Assembly (NCBI RefSeq): GCF_001439735.1
Contig: NZ_JYLN01000012.1
Coordinates: 1 to 64,000 of the forward strand
Reading direction: 5' to 3'
DNA length: 64,000 nt
From: Pseudomonas paralactis
Lineage (GTDB): Bacteria; Pseudomonadota; Gammaproteobacteria; Pseudomonadales; Pseudomonadaceae
How positions within the stretch are numbered: position 1 is the stretch's first letter; every line of letters starts with the position of its first letter. This document shows, piece by piece, positions 15,759 to 24,805 of the stretch. The notes below the pieces were generated by a model that was given only the letters and a program-made list of their open reading frames with translations, did not search any database and had not been told where the DNA came from. Both the position numbers and the translations under genes were made by a program.

Positions 15759-18700
15759 TTGAACCCGGCCATTGGCAGGCTCGCCCTGACACCAATGGAC
15801 GTGAAAACGGTCGACGTTGAAGGCGTCTTCCGTGATTTTCGCGATTGCCTGAACACCTTTGACGATTGGGCTGAAAGCTTCTGGAGCTTCTCGGCGCTGG
15901 CGCTTGAGCAGGTGTTCAAGGTCGGCGACGAGGTAGCGCTCGTTGCCCCGATCAATCGCTCCCTGTTTCCCGGCAGCACCGTCGCCACTTGCCAGGCCAA
16001 CGGTACGTTGACCCTGGTGCATATGTTCCAGAGCACGCGGTTCGTGCCGATCGGCAACACGGCGGTGCTGTTGCAACGCGTTGATCCAAACGGCGGCCCG
16101 TTGGGCGAGCCCATCCACAAGACCATCGGCCCGAGCGGCATCCTTGAGATCACCGAGTGTGATCGCAACCAGCAATATCGGGTGAGCTTTTACCCCAACG
16201 TTTCCCGCGAACACGTCAAGGCGCTGTATGCGTCCTACCAGTCGGTGATCGCAGGGTTGGAAGGTCGGCTGCGCAACGAATGGACCGGCACCTTCGAGGC
16301 CCAGTGGAAAAACTACACAGACATCAGCCCGCTTGACCGGCGCCGACTGCTGGAAACGGCGTTTCTCAGCGGAATGGGCAAGGCGCTTTACGACCTCTGG
16401 GACAACGTCACACAGCTGTATGAGCTGCTCGCGAACCTCAAGCCCAACAGCGACAAGCTGCTGCAGTACCTCTCACACACTGAACTCGACGAGCTGCTGG
16501 CACTGGGTAATGACTCCATCGCCAAGGGGTTGTTAGTGCTCAGCGATGAGCCGCTGCTGTTCATCCATGTGTCGGCGCTGGTCAGTTGGATGCGCATGTT
16601 GCCGCCGCCGCAGATGACTGAACTGTGGGGAGAAATCACCGGTGAGGTGCTGATCAACCTGCTGCTGATTTATGCCTTGGGGGCGATGGGTATCGCGGTG
16701 CGGTTGGGGTCTCGGGTACTCAGTGGCGTCAAGTCCGGGCAAGCACGGGCGTTGCTGGAATTGCTGGCCAAGCAAGTCTCGGGGCCTCGGTTGGACACGC
16801 ATGTTGAGGCCGCCAAACCTGTGTTGCTCAATAGCGCAGCGGTGCCGGTCAAGGCCGTGCCGGTGGTGCCGTTGAAAGCGGGCGAAACGCTGGTTTCGAA
16901 CCCGGTGCCGGTGGTGCGCAGCAAGACCCAGCGCACCACGTTGGTCCGGCAGGAATCGGTGGATGATGCGCCTGCCGTGGCGTCGAATCCGAAGGGGGAT
17001 GCGGCAGCGCCAGCGGACAAGACGGTCACGCATGGCTGCCCGGTGTCGATGGTCACCGGCGAGGAATTGCTGACCCTCACCGACGGCGCACTGGACGGGG
17101 TTTTGCCGTTTGCGTGGACCCGGCTTTATCGCACCAGTGCGGTGGAGCTGGATTGCGGGTTGGGGTTTGGCTGGAGTCATGGGCTGGCCCACCGGCTTGC
17201 GGTGTCGGGCGATTCGGTGGTGTGGACCGATCATGAGAATCGCTCGACTACCCTGCCCTTGCCGACTTCTGCTCGACCCGCGATTACCAACAGCCTGGCG
17301 GAAGCGGCGATCTACCTGGGCTCGGCGCCTGATGAGCTGGTGCTGGCCCAGGCGTCGCGGTTTTATCACTTTCGTAACGGTGTGTTGGTTTCCATCAGCG
17401 ATGCGTATGACAACCGTCTACGCATTTGCCGTGATCGTTCTGGGCGGATTGAGCGGCTGGATAACGGTGCTGGTCGTTCGCTACTGCTGCGCTATGAGCT
17501 GGACCGCATCGTCGCGGTGGACTACCAGGTGCATCGCGCCGAAGGGCGTGCACCTTACGTCTGGGAAACCGAGCAGAACATCGTTTCCTACGCCTATGAC
17601 GAAGCTGGACGACTGGTGTGTGCGACCAATGCCGTCGGTGAAAGCGAGCGTTATCGGTACGACGATCAGCACGTCATTGTTGAGCGGCAGTTAGCCGGTG
17701 GGGCGAGTTTCTTCTGGGAGTGGGAAGGCGCTGGCAAGGCGGCGCGTTGCGTGCGGCATTGGGCGAGTTTTTCGCAGATGGACACGCGCTATGCCTGGGG
17801 CGATGACGGCCACGTCACCGTGCATAACGTCGATGGCAGCCAGGAAGTGTATGTCCATGACGACCGCGCGCGCTTGGTGCAGCGCATCGATCCGGACGGC
17901 GCGCAGCATTTCAAATCCTACGATGCCAAGGGCCGGCTGACCGTCGAGCAAGACCCCATGGGCGCGGTGACGGCCTATCAGTACGACGACGCCGGACGCT
18001 TGGTGACGTTGTTTCCGGGGGATGATGAGCCGACGTCCTACGAACATGACAACGGTTTTGTTCGGGTTGTCAGGCGTGGGGAGGCGGTCTGGAAATACGA
18101 GCGTAATGAGCAAGGCGATGTCATCCGCAAAACTGATCCGGATGGTCATTCGACTGACTACAGCTACAACAAACACGGGCAACTGACCGGGGTTTGGTAC
18201 CCGGATCACAGCTGCCATCGGCTGGTGTGGAATGAGCGTGGGCAGTTGCTGGAGGAGCAATTGCCCAATGGCGGCATCCAGCGTTATCGCTATGACGATA
18301 TGGGGCGGCAAGTTGCCCGCGAGGGTGAGCACGGCGCGCAGACCATTTATGAATGGGACAGCGTCGGTAGGCTGATTCGCATCGTCTTGCCAGGCGGCGC
18401 CACTCGGGAATTCAGCTACAACCCCTACGGCAAAATCATCGCCGAACGCGATGAACTCGGCCACGTCACCCGCTACGAATACGCCGACGGCCTGCACCTG
18501 ATCAGCCGCCGCATCAACGCCGACGGCACCCAGGTCAAATACCGTTACGACAACGCCCGGCTGCTGCTGACAGAAATCGAAAACGAAGTCGGCGAAACCT
18601 ACCAACTCGACTATCACCCCAACGGCCTGATCCAACAGGAAACCGGCTTCGACGGCCAACGCACCGCTTACGCCTACGACCTCAACGGCAACCTGCTGGA

Positions 18701-20537
18701 GAAGACCGAATACGGCGACGATAACAGTCAGCTAATCACCCGCTACGAGCGCGACCACGCCGGGCGTCTCGTACGAAAAACCCTGCCCGATGACAGCGTT
18801 ATTGCTTATGCCTACGACCGCCAAGGCAATCTCCTGAGCGTCGATGACGGCCACTGGGCATTGGCCTACGAGTACAACCGCCAAAACCGCCTCACCGCCG
18901 AACACCAGGGCTGGGGGACCCTGCGCTACGGCTACGACGCCTGCGGCCAGCTTCAACACCTGCGCCTGCCGGACAACAACCGTCTCACCTTCAACCGCGA
19001 CAAGGGCGGCCACCTCGCCACCGTCGAACTCAACGGTGACGTGCTCACCTCACATCTATTCAAGAGCGGTCGCGAACACCAGCGCCAACAAGGTCAACTG
19101 CTCAGCCACTACCACTACGACGACCAGAACCGCCTGCACGCTCACGCAGTAACCCAACAGCAAAACCATCTTTACCAACGCCAATACGACTACGACAAAA
19201 GCGGCACCCTCAACCGCCTGCTCGACACCCGCAAAGGCGAACACCTTTACCGCTACGACCCACTGAATCGCCTGACCCGCGCCGATCATTCCCAGGACGT
19301 GCAGGAACGCTTCGCCCACGACCCGGCGGGCAACCTGCTGATGCAAGACCGCCCCGGCCCGGACATCGTCGCCGGCAACCGCCTGATGATCCAGGGCGAC
19401 CGCCATTACGACTACGACGCCTTCGGCAACCTCATCCGCGAACGGCGCGGCAAGGGCCAGCAACTCGTCACGGAATATCGCTACGACTGCCAGCATCGGT
19501 TGATCAGCGTCATCATGCCCAACGGCGAAACCGCCCGTTATCGGTATGACCCGTTTGGGCGGCGTGTCAGCAAGACCGTGGATGGCAAGACCACGGAGTT
19601 TTTCTGGCAAGGCGACAAGCTAATTGCCGAACACCATGCGGACTGTCATCGCAGTTACCTCTACGAACCCAACAGCTTCCGCCCACTGGCACTGTTGGAA
19701 GGTTTCGGCCCAGAAGAAACCCAGCCCTACCACTACCAGTTGGACCACCTCGGCACGCCGCAAGAACTGACCGACACCGAAGGCGAAATCGTCTGGTCCG
19801 CCCACTACCGTGCCTACGGCCAGATCGCCCGGCTCGACGTAGGCAAAATTGATAATCCGCTGCGCTTTCAGGGTCAATATTTCGATCGGGAAAGCGGGCT
19901 GCACTACAACCGCCATCGCTACTACAATCCGGATATTGGTCGCTACCTGACACCGGACCCAGTGAAGTTGGCGGGTGGGATCAATGGGTACCGGTATGTG
20001 CCCAATCCGACGGGGTGGGTAGATCCACTGGGGTTGACTACCTGCCCAAGTGGAGACGCCTGTAGGTCAAAAGCTGAAGTAGCAAATCCCCCGAAAACGG
20101 TAACTGTTAATAAGGGCGAGCCTAGCCCGCCAACCAATACTAGCAACGAGTACCTTTATCGCGGTGATGACAAAACACCTGACCAGATTTTTAAAAATGG
20201 ATTCAAAAGCAAGGGCGACAGCAACGATCTATACTTGCACGCGCTCGACAGCAATAACCCACCCAGCAATTTCATAAGCACATCTCCCTCTAAGCTAGTC
20301 GGAATCGATTTCGCCACTCAATATGGGACCCGAAAAGGCTTCCTCTATACCTTGAAAAAAATCCCTGGTCGGGACGTGAACAAAGAACTAGGAAAACTAG
20401 CACCTTTTGACAATGAGGCAGAAATCGCAATACAGGGTAAAATCAAAACAGGAGACATCTTGGGTGCAACACCGATGAAGCGAGATGGAACCTACGTAGG
20501 ATATTCGATCCCGAACCCAAACAGGAACATAAAATGA
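15759..20537 (+). CDS. Rhs polymorphic toxin with C-terminal ADP-ribosyltransferase domain
   Basis: 1592-aa Rhs protein. Residues about 1-425 form an N-terminal region with one or two hydrophobic stretches (INLLLIYALGAMGIAVRLG near 297-315) and no visible PAAR motif. HGCPVSMVTGEELLTLTDGA (about 425) starts the Rhs core, followed by more than twenty YD repeats (YDxxGR/L) forming the cocoon shell. The core ends at the conserved DPLGL (20022-20036). The last 166 residues are a variable toxin tip resembling pertussis/cholera-type ADP-ribosyltransferases: Arg1468 in LYRGDDKTPDQIFKNGF, STS at 1507-1509, and the ExE motif Glu1553/Glu1555 in NEAEIAI. GC content drops sharply at the toxin boundary. 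The start is unsure: TTG 15759 (CAGGGACAG upstream) or ATG 15795. Delivery by T6SS is likely by family; no vgrG or chaperone gene is adjacent. Confidence 0.88.
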   Translation: MNPAIGRLALTPMDVKTVDVEGVFRDFRDCLNTFDDWAESFWSFSALALEQVFKVGDEVALVAPINRSLFPGSTVATCQANGTLTLVHMFQSTRFVPIGNTAVLLQRVDPNGGPLGEPIHKTIGPSGILEITECDRNQQYRVSFYPNVSREHVKALYASYQSVIAGLEGRLRNEWTGTFEAQWKNYTDISPLDRRRLLETAFLSGMGKALYDLWDNVTQLYELLANLKPNSDKLLQYLSHTELDELLALGNDSIAKGLLVLSDEPLLFIHVSALVSWMRMLPPPQMTELWGEITGEVLINLLLIYALGAMGIAVRLGSRVLSGVKSGQARALLELLAKQVSGPRLDTHVEAAKPVLLNSAAVPVKAVPVVPLKAGETLVSNPVPVVRSKTQRTTLVRQESVDDAPAVASNPKGDAAAPADKTVTHGCPVSMVTGEELLTLTDGALDGVLPFAWTRLYRTSAVELDCGLGFGWSHGLAHRLAVSGDSVVWTDHENRSTTLPLPTSARPAITNSLAEAAIYLGSAPDELVLAQASRFYHFRNGVLVSISDAYDNRLRICRDRSGRIERLDNGAGRSLLLRYELDRIVAVDYQVHRAEGRAPYVWETEQNIVSYAYDEAGRLVCATNAVGESERYRYDDQHVIVERQLAGGASFFWEWEGAGKAARCVRHWASFSQMDTRYAWGDDGHVTVHNVDGSQEVYVHDDRARLVQRIDPDGAQHFKSYDAKGRLTVEQDPMGAVTAYQYDDAGRLVTLFPGDDEPTSYEHDNGFVRVVRRGEAVWKYERNEQGDVIRKTDPDGHSTDYSYNKHGQLTGVWYPDHSCHRLVWNERGQLLEEQLPNGGIQRYRYDDMGRQVAREGEHGAQTIYEWDSVGRLIRIVLPGGATREFSYNPYGKIIAERDELGHVTRYEYADGLHLISRRINADGTQVKYRYDNARLLLTEIENEVGETYQLDYHPNGLIQQETGFDGQRTAYAYDLNGNLLEKTEYGDDNSQLITRYERDHAGRLVRKTLPDDSVIAYAYDRQGNLLSVDDGHWALAYEYNRQNRLTAEHQGWGTLRYGYDACGQLQHLRLPDNNRLTFNRDKGGHLATVELNGDVLTSHLFKSGREHQRQQGQLLSHYHYDDQNRLHAHAVTQQQNHLYQRQYDYDKSGTLNRLLDTRKGEHLYRYDPLNRLTRADHSQDVQERFAHDPAGNLLMQDRPGPDIVAGNRLMIQGDRHYDYDAFGNLIRERRGKGQQLVTEYRYDCQHRLISVIMPNGETARYRYDPFGRRVSKTVDGKTTEFFWQGDKLIAEHHADCHRSYLYEPNSFRPLALLEGFGPEETQPYHYQLDHLGTPQELTDTEGEIVWSAHYRAYGQIARLDVGKIDNPLRFQGQYFDRESGLHYNRHRYYNPDIGRYLTPDPVKLAGGINGYRYVPNPTGWVDPLGLTTCPSGDACRSKAEVANPPKTVTVNKGEPSPPTNTSNEYLYRGDDKTPDQIFKNGFKSKGDSNDLYLHALDSNNPPSNFISTSPSKLVGIDFATQYGTRKGFLYTLKKIPGRDVNKELGKLAPFDNEAEIAIQGKIKTGDILGATPMKRDGTYVGYSIPNPNRNIK

Positions 20538-20977
20538 GAACAAAAAAAATCAAAGCCATAATAAACAACGCCGAGAGATATGTTACGTTCAAATATGACT
20601 CTCGCCACACAAAACTAAAATTCTCAGAGGCAGAAAACTTTGCAAAAGTCTATATAGCTGAAGATATTTATAACTGCCTTATCGATGTCAGAAAAGACTT
20701 CCCCCACATCCAGTTCCTTTGCAAAGGTGCCAAAATAAATGTACGCCCCTCTAGCATGGCCTCACAAATGAGCGGTGGTTTGGTTGCATATGAATTAACT
20801 CTTGGAAAGCGCCCGACACGAGAAGATCTAGTTCATATATTTGATCATGAAGAACATAATCTTACTAATGATCCACAAGAACAATACCAATTCTACAAGG
20901 AGTGGCTAACTTCAATAGGTGCGAGCCAAGCTGAACCTCCCTCCCCCAGCAAAGCAACGACTGATGATTTAAAATGA
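20534..20977 (+). CDS. Probable immunity protein 1 to the Rhs ADP-ribosyltransferase
   Basis: 147-aa soluble protein with no signal peptide, overlapping the Rhs stop by 4 bp (ATGA), so translation is coupled to the toxin. Conserved core shared with the two following genes: FLCKGAKINVRPSSMASQMS, GGLVAYELTLG and IFDHEEHNLTNDPQEQ. The C-terminus has an extra Ser/Pro/Thr tail (QAEPPSPSKATTDD). AT-rich, unlike the Rhs core, as expected for an exchangeable toxin/immunity tip. Too small for an ADP-ribosylglycohydrolase, so it would act by binding and blocking the toxin. The family name is unknown to me; immunity is inferred from position. Confidence 0.72.
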   Translation: MRTKKIKAIINNAERYVTFKYDSRHTKLKFSEAENFAKVYIAEDIYNCLIDVRKDFPHIQFLCKGAKINVRPSSMASQMSGGLVAYELTLGKRPTREDLVHIFDHEEHNLTNDPQEQYQFYKEWLTSIGASQAEPPSPSKATTDDLK

Positions 20978-21025
20978 TGCTCAAAATATGTAGGCTATTC
21001 AACTACCCGCCTGAACGAGAAACAA

Positions 21026-21436
21026 ATGAAAACTCAAAAAATAAAGACCCTAATCAATAACGAAGAAAGAGAAATAACGGTAAGATACAACGCCGTAAAA
21101 CTTATAATGAGATTTTCAGAGGATAATTTCATTAAGATTTACGAAGGGAAGGACCTTTACGTTTGCCTAGCAAAAATTAGAACCGATTTTTCGCATATCA
21201 CATTCTTATGCAAAGGTGCAAAAACAAATGTTAAGCCGTCCAGAATGACATCTCAAATGAGCGCAGGCCTTGTCGCATACGAAATGACTTTAGGAAAACA
21301 AGCCACCGACGAGGACCTAGTCCAGATATTCGATTACGAAGAGAAAAATCTAACAAACAACCCTCAAGAACAAATCGATTTTTTTAAGAAATGGTTGGCT
21401 TCATTGGGCGCAGTAGATTATGAAAAGTTCGGATAG
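21026..21436 (+). CDS. Immunity paralogue 2
   Basis: 136-aa paralogue of the preceding protein: shared MKTQKIKTLINNEEREIT start, FLCKGAKTNVKPS, MSAGLVAYEMTLGKQ and VQIFDYEEKNLTNNPQEQ. It lies 48 bp downstream of the first copy, same strand, AT-rich. Ribosome site weak (GAACGAGAAACAA). It may protect against a related Rhs tip carried by other strains, or be a duplicated copy of the same immunity gene. Confidence 0.68.
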   Translation: MKTQKIKTLINNEEREITVRYNAVKLIMRFSEDNFIKIYEGKDLYVCLAKIRTDFSHITFLCKGAKTNVKPSRMTSQMSAGLVAYEMTLGKQATDEDLVQIFDYEEKNLTNNPQEQIDFFKKWLASLGAVDYEKFG

Positions 21437-21733
21437 GTTTTGTCTGAACAAGTACAACAGGACACTCCACTCGTTATTCCGGCGACTTATGCATTACCCA
21501 CGTAGTTCTGAAGCTACATCGTAGCCCGACCTAGCCCAAACCGACTCACCACAAATATTTTCTCGATAGAACACTCGATATTGTTTGAGCGCCTAACTCA
21601 TTATGAAATCGGAGCAGCAGATAACCCCCCCCACACAGTTCTCACCTTTATTATTACGACACAAGGGGACAACCTTATTTTAAACTCGCAATAACTCACA
21701 TCATTACATCAACCCTACCCCCACAATATAAAA
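21437..21733. other. AT-rich spacer without a recognisable gene
   Basis: 297 bp between the second and third immunity paralogues. I searched it by eye for a displaced Rhs tail (a DPLGL-like junction or a toxin fragment) and found none. It probably holds the promoter of the third paralogue and degenerate remains of past tip exchange. Confidence 0.4.
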
Positions 21734-22120
21734 ATGAAAAAATTAGAAATATCCATAATTAAAAACTCCAACCAAGAAAAAGCGATACTCGAATGTGACG
21801 CGAGAACCGCAACCCTTTCGATCATATTCGCTGACGGAGTAAGAAAAACCTATATCGAAGTAGATATTTATATAGGATTTGGTTTATTGAGAAGAGAGTT
21901 CAGCGACATTCGATTTCTGTGCAAGGGCTCCAAGATAAATGTATATCCTTCGGCCATGGCATCAAATATGTCTAGTGGGGTCGTAGCGTACGAAACTCAA
22001 ATAGGTGACCCGCACGCAAAGCTCGTCCGCATATTCGATTATGAAGAGAACGAACTCACAAACGACATCAACGAACAATTTGCTTATCGAAAAAAATGGG
22101 CCGAATCACTGCTGATATAA
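21734..22120 (+). CDS. Immunity paralogue 3 (divergent)
   Basis: 128-aa third member of the family, more divergent at the N-terminus (MKKLEISIIKNSNQEKA) but keeping FLCKGSKINVYPSAMASNMS, GVVAYETQIGD and IFDYEENELTNDINEQ. It stands apart after a 297-bp spacer and is shorter. No signal peptide. As an orphan immunity gene it could guard against competitors' toxins; inference from the array arrangement. Confidence 0.65.
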   Translation: MKKLEISIIKNSNQEKAILECDARTATLSIIFADGVRKTYIEVDIYIGFGLLRREFSDIRFLCKGSKINVYPSAMASNMSSGVVAYETQIGDPHAKLVRIFDYEENELTNDINEQFAYRKKWAESLLI

Positions 22121-22126
22121 TTCGCC

Positions 22127-22156
22127 CCCCTGTGATAAGCCTGCTCACCACAGGGG
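22127..22156. terminator. Hairpin between convergent genes
   Basis: CCCCTGTG (22127-22134) pairs with CACAGGGG (22149-22156) around a 14-nt loop. Neither side has a clear T run, so it is a weak terminator candidate serving hemB and the immunity genes. Confidence 0.4.
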
Positions 22157-22169
22157 AGAAAAGATGCCT

Positions 22170-23144
22170 TTAGATCCCCGCCAACGCCAAATCCATCGCA
22201 AAGTAGGTAAAGATCAAATCCGCCCCCGCCCGCTTGATCGATCCCAACGTCTCGCGCACCACCCGGTCTTCATCAATCGCTCCGGCCTGTGCGCCGAACT
22301 TGATCATCGCGTACTCACCGCTCACCTGGTAGGCCGCGACCGGTAGGCGTGAGGCCTCACGGATGTCGCGGATGATGTCGAGGTAGGCACCGGCTGGCTT
22401 GACCATCAGCGCATCAGCGCCTTCCTGTTCGTCCAGCAGCGATTCGCGCACGGCTTCGCGGCGGTTCATCGGGTTCATCTGGTAGCTTTTGCGGTCGCCC
22501 TTGAGGGCGCTGCCGCCCGCTTCGCGGAACGGGCCGTAGAGGGCCGAAGCGAATTTGGTCGAGTAAGCCATGATCGGAATGTGGGTGAAACCGGCGTCGT
22601 CGAGGGCACGGCGGATGGCCTGGACCTGGCCGTCCATCGCGGCTGACGGGGCGATCACGTCGGCGCCGGCGCGGGCAGCGGCCACGGCTTGTTTGCCGAG
22701 GTTGACCAGGGTTGCATCGTTGTCGACATGGGCACCGTGCATCACGCCGCAGTGGCCGTGGTCGGTGTATTCGCAGAAGCAGGTGTCGGACATCACGATC
22801 ATTTCCGGCACCGCGTCCTTGATGATCGAGGACATACGCGAAACCAGGCCGCGCTCTTTCCAGGTATCGCTGCCGCTGGCGTCGAGGTGGTGAGACACGC
22901 CGAAGGTCATCACCGACTTGATGCCGGCACGGGCGTAACGTTCAATCTCGCCGGCCAGTTTCTTCTCCGGGATGCGCAGCACGCCCGGCATACTGGTAAT
23001 CGGCACGAAATCGTCAATTTCTTCTTCAACGAAGATCGGCAACACCAGGTCGTTAAGAGTGAATTCGCTTTCCTGGAACAAGCCACGCAGCTCCGGGGAG
23101 CGGCGCAGGCGACGTGGGCGGGCTTGGGGGAACTGACTGGTCAT
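22170..23144 (-). CDS. hemB: Delta-aminolevulinic acid dehydratase (porphobilinogen synthase), zinc-cysteine type
   Basis: 324-aa cytosolic enzyme condensing two 5-aminolevulinate molecules to porphobilinogen in heme synthesis. The zinc-binding triad Cys122, Cys124, Cys132 (TCFCEYTDHGHCG) is present, as are the active-site lysines in YSTKFAS and LMVKPAGAYLD. Sequence is close to E. coli HemB (RRLRRSPELR, LNDLVLPIFVEEEIDD). The HemB described from P. aeruginosa is instead the magnesium type with Asp in place of these cysteines, so this may be a second, Zn-dependent isozyme. Start ATG 23144 follows CAGGAAAGCC. Confidence 0.95.
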   Translation of the reverse strand: MTSQFPQARPRRLRRSPELRGLFQESEFTLNDLVLPIFVEEEIDDFVPITSMPGVLRIPEKKLAGEIERYARAGIKSVMTFGVSHHLDASGSDTWKERGLVSRMSSIIKDAVPEMIVMSDTCFCEYTDHGHCGVMHGAHVDNDATLVNLGKQAVAAARAGADVIAPSAAMDGQVQAIRRALDDAGFTHIPIMAYSTKFASALYGPFREAGGSALKGDRKSYQMNPMNRREAVRESLLDEQEGADALMVKPAGAYLDIIRDIREASRLPVAAYQVSGEYAMIKFGAQAGAIDEDRVVRETLGSIKRAGADLIFTYFAMDLALAGI

Positions 23145-23260
23145 GGCTTTCCTGAAAAATGGCTGAAATCTTTGGGGCCAAAGCTTATGCCCCCAAGTCC
23201 CGGCAACACAAACGCCAAGGGGCCAATAGTGTATTGCCGGGCGCGTAACAATTTATTGAT

Positions 23261-24103
23261 CTAGAGCTGTAGACGCCCCTGAATACGCAGCGCCACGGCA
23301 CCGCCGACCCAGATCTCATCGCCCTCACGTTCGATGTGAATACGCCCCGCGCGCCCTATCGCCGTGCCCTGGCTGACCACATAACGGCTGGGCGCCAGCC
23401 CCTCGGCGAGCAGCCATTGGGCCACACCGGCGTTCAAACTGCCGGTGGCCGGGTCTTCCGGGGCGCCGTCGCCAGCGATAAAGGCGCGCACTTCAAACTG
23501 CGCGTCTACCGCGTCACGCAGCGGATCACAGGGGGCGATCACCCCCACGGCCAGGCCCAGCAGTTGCGAATAGTCCGGTTGCAACGCGAGCACCGCGTCA
23601 CGATCAGCCAGCATCACCGCCAGCCAACCCGCACCATTGTCGACCCACTGACTGCGCACAATCGCCTCGGGCGCCAGCCCCAATGCCAGGCGCACGCGCT
23701 CCAGCAATGGCGCCTCCACCGCTCCCGCACGCAGCAACGGCGGCGCGATAAACGCCAGTTGCTCACCCTGGCGGCGAATGCGCACCAGACCGATTTCGCA
23801 CTCCTGGATGATCTCCTCGCCTCGGGGCACACCACCGGCCTGCAGCCAGGCGTGGCAACTGCCCAAGGTCGGGTGGCCGGCAAACGGCAGTTCCGTGAGG
23901 GTGGTGAAAATGCGTACGCGGTAGTCGGCTCGTGGATCCCTGGGTGTCAGCAAAAACGTGGTCTCGCTGAGATTGGTCCAATTGGCAAAGTCCGCCATCT
24001 GCTGCTCGGTCAAGCTGTCGGCGCCGAGCACCACGGCCAGCGGATTGCCCTTGAGCGGTACGCGGCTGAATACATCCAGTTGCTGGAAATCGAAAGTCGG
24101 CAT
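23261..24103 (-). CDS. PhzF-family isomerase/epimerase-like protein
   Basis: 280-aa protein with two DapF-like halves, typical of the PhzF family. The N-terminus (FDFQQLDVFSRVPLKGNPLAVVL), the active-site Glu in NLSETTFLL, TELPFAGHPTLGSCHAWL and DPATGSLNAGVAQWL are signature stretches. PhzF of phenazine synthesis isomerises dihydro-3-hydroxyanthranilate; no other phz genes are present here, so the substrate is unknown. It lies 3 bp after the GST gene in a likely two-gene operon. Confidence 0.88.
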   Translation of the reverse strand: MPTFDFQQLDVFSRVPLKGNPLAVVLGADSLTEQQMADFANWTNLSETTFLLTPRDPRADYRVRIFTTLTELPFAGHPTLGSCHAWLQAGGVPRGEEIIQECEIGLVRIRRQGEQLAFIAPPLLRAGAVEAPLLERVRLALGLAPEAIVRSQWVDNGAGWLAVMLADRDAVLALQPDYSQLLGLAVGVIAPCDPLRDAVDAQFEVRAFIAGDGAPEDPATGSLNAGVAQWLLAEGLAPSRYVVSQGTAIGRAGRIHIEREGDEIWVGGAVALRIQGRLQL

Positions 24104-24106
24104 GTT

Positions 24107-24805
24107 TCAGCTCGGAATGTTCAGGCCACGAATCACCGCCGGGCGTGCGACAAAGCCGTCCAATGCGCGCAGTACATTAGGGAAATCGGCAATGCCCACC
24201 AGGTCGCCGGATTCGTAGAAGCCGATCAGGTTGCGAATCCAGGGGAAGGTGGCGATGTCGGCAATGCTGTAGTCATCGCCCATGATCCAGGTGCGGCCCA
24301 GCAGACGCTTCTCCAGAACACCGAGCAAGCGTCGGGCTTCGGCGGCGTAGCGGTCACGCGGGCGCTTGTCTTCGTAAGCCTTGCCGGCGAACTTGTTGAA
24401 GAATCCCACCTGGCCGAACATCGGGCCGATGCCGGCCATCTGGAACATCAGCCATTGCAGGGTTTCATAGCGGGTGGCCGGGTCTTCGGGCAGCAACTGG
24501 CTGGTCTTTTCCGCCAGGTAGATCAGGATCGCACCGGACTCGAACAGCGCCAGCGGCTGCCCGCTCGGGCCGTTGGGATCAATAATGGCGGGAATTTTGT
24601 TGTTGGGGTTCAGGGACATGAACTCTGGGGACAACTGGTCCTGGGTGTCGAAACTGACCTTGTGCGCCTCATAGGGCAGGCCCAGTTCTTCAAGCATGAT
24701 CGACACCTTGACGCCGTTGGGCGTGGGCAACGAATACAACTGCAAGCGTTCCGGGTGCTGGGCGGGCCATTTGCTGTTGATCGGGAAAGCGGCGAGTGCG
24801 TTCAT
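24107..24805 (-). CDS. Glutathione S-transferase, YghU/YfcG-like
   Basis: 232-aa cytosolic enzyme. The thioredoxin-fold N-domain (LQLYSLPTPNGVKVSIMLEE, SLNPNNKIPAIIDP, LFESGAILIYLAEK) and helical C-domain (GDDYSIADIATFPWI) are clear. The TPNGVKVS motif places it with the nu-class GSTs such as YghU and YfcG, which have glutathione disulfide-bond reductase activity. Start ATG 24805 follows AGGGGGTTCTCG. It precedes the phzF-like gene by 3 bp on the same strand. Confidence 0.9.
   Translation of the reverse strand: MNALAAFPINSKWPAQHPERLQLYSLPTPNGVKVSIMLEELGLPYEAHKVSFDTQDQLSPEFMSLNPNNKIPAIIDPNGPSGQPLALFESGAILIYLAEKTSQLLPEDPATRYETLQWLMFQMAGIGPMFGQVGFFNKFAGKAYEDKRPRDRYAAEARRLLGVLEKRLLGRTWIMGDDYSIADIATFPWIRNLIGFYESGDLVGIADFPNVLRALDGFVARPAVIRGLNIPS

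Noticed and set aside
15522..16214. N-terminal extension of the DUF1615 lipoprotein back to 16214
   Set aside because: The extension lies antisense to the Rhs gene and would bury the signal peptide; the real start at 15521 has a good ribosome site.
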